DNA of 64,000 bases from Calonectria ilicicola (Eukaryota; Ascomycota; Sordariomycetes; Hypocreales; Nectriaceae). Below are positions 58,201-64,000 of this stretch, piece after piece; the stretch's first letter is position 1; the number at the start of each line of letters is the position of its first letter. The stretch covers positions 7,130,001-7,194,000 of the forward strand of contig CP085826.1 of the NCBI GenBank assembly GCA_020809705.1. Direction: 5' to 3'. The translations under genes and the position numbers were made by a program. The notes beneath the pieces were generated by a model that was not told the origin of the DNA, ran no database searches, and saw only the letters and a list, made by a program, of their open reading frames with translations.

Positions 58201-61200
58201 CTAACTATACTCTTCATTAGAAAACTCTCCTAAAACATATATAGCCCTCTTTTATTCACTTAAATTAAAGAAGGGTTAAAAAAATATATATTAGTCTAAT
58301 AATTTAAAGTTAGTCTCCCTATTAGAGGCAAGGGATGGCAAAAGATATAAAGGGGCATTGCATTATATACTAGCTACCTTAGCATTCTCTTAGTAATATA
58401 TATCTTAGATTAAGAAGCTAAAAAAAAAGAATTCTAAGGTAGTAGTATAAGAAGTAATAGATCGGATTCTTGGACTAAAACCTATTGAGAATGGAGTAAA
58501 TATGCAATATTAGGAACAATATTATAAAAGACTTAATATATACCTTAGCTATAAGTGGAGATGGTCTTTGCTTATTAAGAAGCTTGGCTTTAGAATTTTG
58601 CTTATAAATATATGGTAAATTAGTCTTTATAAGGTAAATATTAGCTAATTAGAGTAGATATCTCTCTAAGTCAAATGACTCAAAGTTATATATAATTATT
58701 CAAGAGCTACTAAGCTACTTAAAGAAACTAAAAGTATTATAACTTCTAGCAGACTAGCTTACTTTACTCTTCAAGAGCAGTAGAATATCCTTAGACTAGT
58801 TCTATAATAAGTTAGCCAAAGAAAATTTACTATTTTTAGACCCTATCTTACTTACTAAAAATATAGATCTTGATAGTTTATATAATCAAGTCTAGGAATT
58901 ATACTTAAATAATATAAAGCTTATTGTTAAAAATTGTAGAACAGAGGTAGATCTAGGCTTGTTTAAAAGGCTTGATACATTAAAGTAGCTAAATAATAAA
59001 ATCATCCTTATATACCTACATCTCTCGAACAAACTCCCCTTTATTTAAATCAATTTCTACATTCCTATTTATATATAAACTTAGGCCTATAGTACAATCC
59101 AACAACTATTTAAAATAGCTTTAAAGTAGATTGCACAATAACATAGCTAAGTGAAATCTAATGATCATTTAGTATATATCTTCCCCCTTTTACTTTATAA
59201 TAATCATTTCAGTTTTCTCAAGATCAATGAAAGGGAGGGCTCCATCTATTACTATAACTCACTAAATAAAGGAGGAAGTATAGATATTAAGGTTCGTATT
59301 TAATGACTGGTTTTGGGGGTGTGGACTGATAGCATGATAGGTAGTGTGCAAAAAAGAATTTAACTAACTCCGGTATATGGAAAAGGTTTGTCTGCCAATT
59401 ATGATGTCAATATGAAACACTATGGCTTACTAAGATGACCAGGAGACGCCACAGTAGACTGATAGCTATAGCTGTGGTCTACTTATAATTAGAAATACTT
59501 AATATTGGATGCTTGCTAGGTTAGTTATTGCTGGAGATATGACGAGTGATGATGTGAAGGAAGCTAGGGCTGAAGCAATAAACCTCCTTTGCTCAACATG
59601 GGCAAATGGCAGGTTAGCTTTTACTACTAAACCATCAAAACAAAAATAAGAGAGTGGCTTAGAAAATGATGCTAAAAGATGGAAAAGGTGAGAGTAGATA
59701 AGTAAAAGTAATTAAGCCGATTTTGAACCCTATTCTATATACTATTGGATATAGTTTGCTTGGTTATCTGACCTTAGCTTAGTTACTTCTTGATAATCCT
59801 CCTCGATAGGGTAAGACCTATATATAATCCTTCTTTAGGCTCTGCACATACACTATATAAACTAGTGCAGCAAAAGAATTAATCCACCTTTTACATTATT
59901 TGCGGTGGAATTTCCCCTACATGACTAGGTCAGCCTTTTATACCTAATATCTAGACGCTCTCTATTCTAAGATTGAAAGAATTATTATTTGGTTTAGTAG
60001 TACTAGCAGTAATGGGGAGGAATAATAGCAAGCCGCCCATTAGGCGCCAGCCTTAACTAATTAACAGAGGGAGTGCATCCTTTACCAGGCACTTAAATAA
60101 GAAGTAGTATAAAGAAGTGGAGTTGCGGCTAGTGCTTCGGAGCCAGGAGAGTGGATGGAAGTGGGGCTGTCTAGGTCTAATAGATAATAGCCTTGTTTTA
60201 GCTTTAAGTGCCTATTTATAATGCTTTAATTAGATATTTAATTTAAGTTTACTTATATTGACTTTTACACCTTATAGGCCTTAATATATATATTTATAGA
60301 CTTAATAAATAATATATTTTATTAATCTATTTAACTATTTACTATTTTTTATACTACTAAAGCATTTACTATAACCAAACCTATAATACTTAATTCCCTA
60401 TATTATATATATAATACTACTTTCTATAAAATATAGCCTAATATTTTAAATAAGCTAGCAATAATATTAGTAGTTTTATTTCTAGGCTTACTTTTAAATT
60501 CAATAAATATTCCTTATCTTATATAAAACTTAATTAATGAAAATAATATTTATTTTTTTCTTAATAATAACTAGCATATTTACATATTTTGGATCTCATT
60601 ATTGCGCAAAATATATCTACTTGATAGTATTATATATAAAGATATGCTTATAAAAAATATATTTATAATAATTAAAGATATAATTATAAAGGGTAATTTT
60701 AAATATTAGCTTGTAAGATTTATCTAGATCTAGCTTACAAATATTCTAGATTATTTTAATAAAATAATTAAAACGAATAGGCAGTTTGGGCACCTAGGCA
60801 AAGATATAAAAAAAAGAAACACTAATATTACAATTAAAATATAGTAAAGTAATATTTTAATTCTATTATCTAAGATTAATTAGCGTAAATATATTGCTAA
60901 ATATTAGAGTCTTTTAATAAAGAATTATTTATTTTTAGCTATTGTCTACTCCAATCAGGCTGAGACTCTTATATAAGAATTATTTATATATTGATGATGG
61001 CAGCTAATAAATAGAATATAGGAAAGATTTCTCAGTAAGCACAAAGACACTAAAAATATTAGCCAAAGAAGGGATATAAAAATCTCCTTTTAATTTAATC
61101 CAAGCATCAGAAAGGCTTAAGAAACTTAGGACACTAGTAGCAAATAGAGAATTCAATTCAGATGACCTTGTAGCATTCCTTTCATAGCTTAGGATTTAAA

Positions 61201-61343
61201 ATGAAGCAGAATCCGCCTAAGAATTGAAATATATATAACTAAGCAGCTATTAACTTCATATCCTCATAGGACCTTAGGGATGGCAGACATCTTATATATA
61301 TGGGGTATTGAAATAGGGGTCCTAAGATGCTAGAAGCCTAAGA

Positions 61344-61574
61344 GATATTAAGTGTAAGGCTTAGAGATGTCTAGGGTAAGAAAGGGCATTTAATTTAGTG
61401 TGTTTAATTTGGTGTATTTAATTAGAGATTGAGTGTAAGGGTTTAGAGATATCTGGGGTATAAGGGATATCAGGTACTTTAGAGATATTAAAGATATTAA
61501 GTGTAATATCTTAGAGATATCTAGGGTAAGAAAGGGCATTTTATTTAATACGTTTAAATTAGTGTATTTAATTA
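61344..61574. repeat. Imperfect tandem duplication, about 149-bp period
   Basis: Two related units, 61344-61424 and 61493-61574, share GATATTAAGTGTAA, TTAGAGAT(G/A)TCTAGGG, TAAGAAAGGGCATTT and GTGTATTTAATTA. They differ mainly by transitions and short runs. Confidence 0.75.
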
Positions 61575-62124
61575 AGAGTATAAAGGGTATAAAGGCAGGC
61601 ATTAAGGCCTAATATAAAACTATATAATCTTATGTCGATGTGACATTTTAAATCAAATAGATTGTAGTTCTATACTCTATAATAGTAGAGTACTAGTGGA
61701 ACGAAGGCATCAACTAACTTATTTACAGCCATATAAGACAACGGTAAAACCTCAGCATATAGGACTTCCGATTACATCCAAGTTCTACAGTTAAATGATT
61801 AGCATAGATAATGCCTCAGTGCCTCCAGCTGCCAATTTTAACATCATTAATTTAAATCCTGAATAAAATTGCCTATATATAGGCGCTAATGAAAATAATT
61901 AAGCTGAGAAATTAGGTGAATGCTTCTGATAGGGAACTCCAAAGCGCAATCATACCGCCGTACAGATCAGGCTAGTTATGCAGCACATCCAAAGCAAGGT
62001 GACCAACTTGGGGCATACATAATGTGCTAACCAATCAATTTCTGACAGATAGGTCTAAATCCTTACATCTCCCTACCTAGATTATATTTTTATTACCTAT
62101 CAGAACCCCGTCTTAATGCAGGCC

Positions 62125-62220
62125 TTTTTGCCCCTCTCGATGCCCCATTTATCACCCTTCTTTATGCCCCTCTCGATGCCCCATTTGTCGCCCTTCTTTA
62201 TGCCCCCATTGTCGCCCCTC
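62125..62220. repeat. Tandem repeat, 36-nt unit
   Basis: Two full copies (62125-62160, 62161-62196) of a C-rich unit containing CCCCTCTCGATGCCCCATTT and CGCCCTTC, and a third shortened copy to 62220. Copies differ at A/G positions. It is unusually GC-rich for its surroundings. Similar words (GTGCCTCGTTCAATGCCCCG) recur near the window end at about 63950. Confidence 0.8.
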
Positions 62221-64000
62221 TTACTATCCACATCTTTATTTCTTGCCTCTCACCTAACGAGACGACAATAGCACCCAAATTTTCAATCTAATCTTATTCC
62301 GCTCTCTTTGACATAAGCTGTGACCTGACAACACACTCAGAGATGCTCCAGGCTGCCGAGTGCTTCTTTTAAGTACGAAAAGTAATGGAGAAGAAGAAGG
62401 TAACCCTTGTGTTGCTTACTGCGAGATAATTTAAAAACCACTAGGAATTATTTTGAAAGAAGGTGATAGAAGCTGTTGCTGAAGATATAAATAATCTGTA
62501 TTGTTAATTACTTATGCCATTAGTTATGGATGATCTAACGATGGATGGTCTTAAGCGTTTTATCCTCGCTTATATCACCCTATCTTCCAGCCACACTAAA
62601 AGCCTTGCCAAGAGAGATCTAATGAGCATTTTCCCCTAATTGTTTGGAGGCGTTGTTGAGGCTATAGCCATTCTTATAGAAACAATTATGGCTATTGTGG
62701 ATGTAATTAGAGGTGTTTGCAAGGAAATTAGTAATTCTTTAAGTTAAAGCTTTTGGGGTTGGTCTTTATCTTCTTATTTAACTATTTTACTAATTATACA
62801 TGTAGATATTCTTAACCAAGTCTAGGGTAGCACAAAAGAATCCAATAATTCATCACTTGAACGATAGGCCAAACGACCTTGTCTTAGGATATCGGGAGTA
62901 GAACCCTTGACATTTGAACCAGGGCTGCTGAAAGTTGCTGAAAATAATACCCTTAATCTCAATGAATCGCCAGAACTAAACTCGAGATATATATCTATAA
63001 TAGCTAATTAACTATCCAAATTAATGACTTTAGGTGTTATTATTCAGTTTGTTCAAGCGGTGGCTAATAGATTAGAAGGGATATTTAGGAAATCACCTCT
63101 TTTTTAAGCCCTTAAGACAAGCTATCAATAGTACTAAGAAAGAGCATAAGATAATATATCATTTTAATTTAAAAGCAAAAGCTAAATAAACTATATAATT
63201 GCACTAGTTTTGAGCTCTGATAAATAAGATTTCTTATTTATAATCAAAGTAAGGAATCAGATAGGCTAGGCTATTGTCAAGTACCTTCAATATAAGGAGT
63301 TAAGTGAACCCCCTATAGGCATTTAAACATTTCTTACTTAGAATTTTTTAATTACCTTGCTTCTTAGGATTTAAATAATATCTTTGTATTATATACTATA
63401 ACCTTATCCCCAGTGCTAACCTCCTAGCCCTCTACGTTCATTATTTTCACACTCTTTTAGATCTAGCTGTGCCCAAATAGTATAACTAAGATTAATATCC
63501 CACTTACTATTACATAGCTTTAATTTACCACCTTAAATGTATGATGGCCTGCGATATATTCCTCTTTTCCTTGGAGAGTATCTGTACTAACTTCGGATAT
63601 GATAGGTAGGAGAGAGTATGAGGTTTAACTTTGGATTGTGTAGTAATATATTATTATCAATAATCAGATACAAGCATCAGATGAAGAGCTCTAGTTACTT
63701 ACTTGACGATGGATAGGAAAGAGGAGCGAGGATTATTAGCTTCTAAGTTATTAAGATACTATATGTTGTTTATTTATACCTATCTTAAGGATTATATTTG
63801 TTTAATTAATTATAACTCTAATAAAAGCCTAATGATACTACCTGATGACCTAGTTTTGATGCCTAACCTTTATGGCCGATATCCACTGTCTGCTAGATAA
63901 TTTCGCACCGATAACCAGACCCACTTGGCCTACTGTTGTATGCCTAGCTTGGTGCCTCGTTCAATGCCCCGCTAGTTACCCTGTTTAGTGCCTCATTAAA

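Larger units (their letters stand above)
55390..64000. other. AT-rich, RIP-mutated block without genes
   Basis: About 8.6 kb dominated by TA-rich sequence (TATA, TTAATA, CTATAAT words) with stops in every frame; the longest frames are about 70 codons and of low complexity. Less mutated islands occur at about 56320-57060, 59280-59660 and 61920-62340. Words such as KPIKFKPIEYRPLNYK around 57660-57720 hint at former transposon proteins, but no family can be named. This is the usual look of fungal transposon graveyards mutated by repeat-induced point mutation. It runs past the window end, and no telomere repeat is present. Confidence 0.8.

Noticed and set aside
62880..62960. tRNA-like word (GGGAGTAGAACCC and downstream) in the AT block
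   Set aside because: No acceptor or D-arm partner can be folded by eye, and the match to a T-arm is too short.
55390..64000. Subtelomeric end or centromere
   Set aside because: No telomere repeat is present, and AT-rich RIP blocks of this kind also occur inside chromosomes. Composition alone cannot tell.

Overview
This is filamentous ascomycete DNA, most likely from a sordariomycete of the Hypocreales type. Protein genes carry short introns (about 45-100 nt, GTANGT/GTGAGT donors and CTAAC/CTGAC-like branch sites). Recognisable proteins include a SET9-type H4K20 methyltransferase, mitochondrial uL14, RPB9, a Pin1-type isomerase, anthranilate synthase I and a secreted M28 aminopeptidase. The right end shows fungal repeat-induced point mutation (RIP). 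The species cannot be fixed from the sequence alone.

Layout. 1-16 kb is a mostly housekeeping block: an LrgB-like tail cut by the window edge, a Pin1/Ess1 parvulin, RPB9, a kinase fused to a penta-EF-hand domain (frameshifted), a short-chain dehydrogenase, mitochondrial uL14 and SET9. 16.5-22.6 kb is decaying accessory sequence: an unrecognised gene fragment, an MFS transporter with an in-frame TGA, and a divergent amidase, also with an in-frame TGA. 24.8-44.2 kb is again healthy: the aminopeptidase, a two-exon gene of unknown role with a very long 5' flank, two RING proteins, a BTB protein, TrpE, a Gfd2-like RNase-H-fold protein and a secreted FAD-linked oxidase. From 44.2 kb rightwards the sequence becomes repeat-rich: a pair of 311-bp direct repeats differing only by transitions, a broken DUF3435 tyrosine recombinase (the family that drives Starship giant transposons), one intact-looking membrane protein, a FunK1 kinase whose middle third is destroyed by C-to-T/G-to-A change while both ends stay readable, an ankyrin-repeat fragment, and about 8.6 kb of very AT-rich sequence with no credible gene.

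Most noteworthy: (1) a fungal Ser/Thr kinase with a C-terminal penta-EF-hand module, a plan resembling plant/protist calcium-dependent kinases but built from a different EF-hand family; (2) an RPB9 intron containing an in-frame, coding-like acidic cassette of 89 codons that could be included or skipped without shifting the frame; (3) a Starship-captain relic between transition-only direct repeats beside a RIP-mutated block; (4) a neighbouring transporter and amidase each interrupted by a TGA best explained as a former CGA. No CRISPR, rRNA or convincing tRNA gene was seen.
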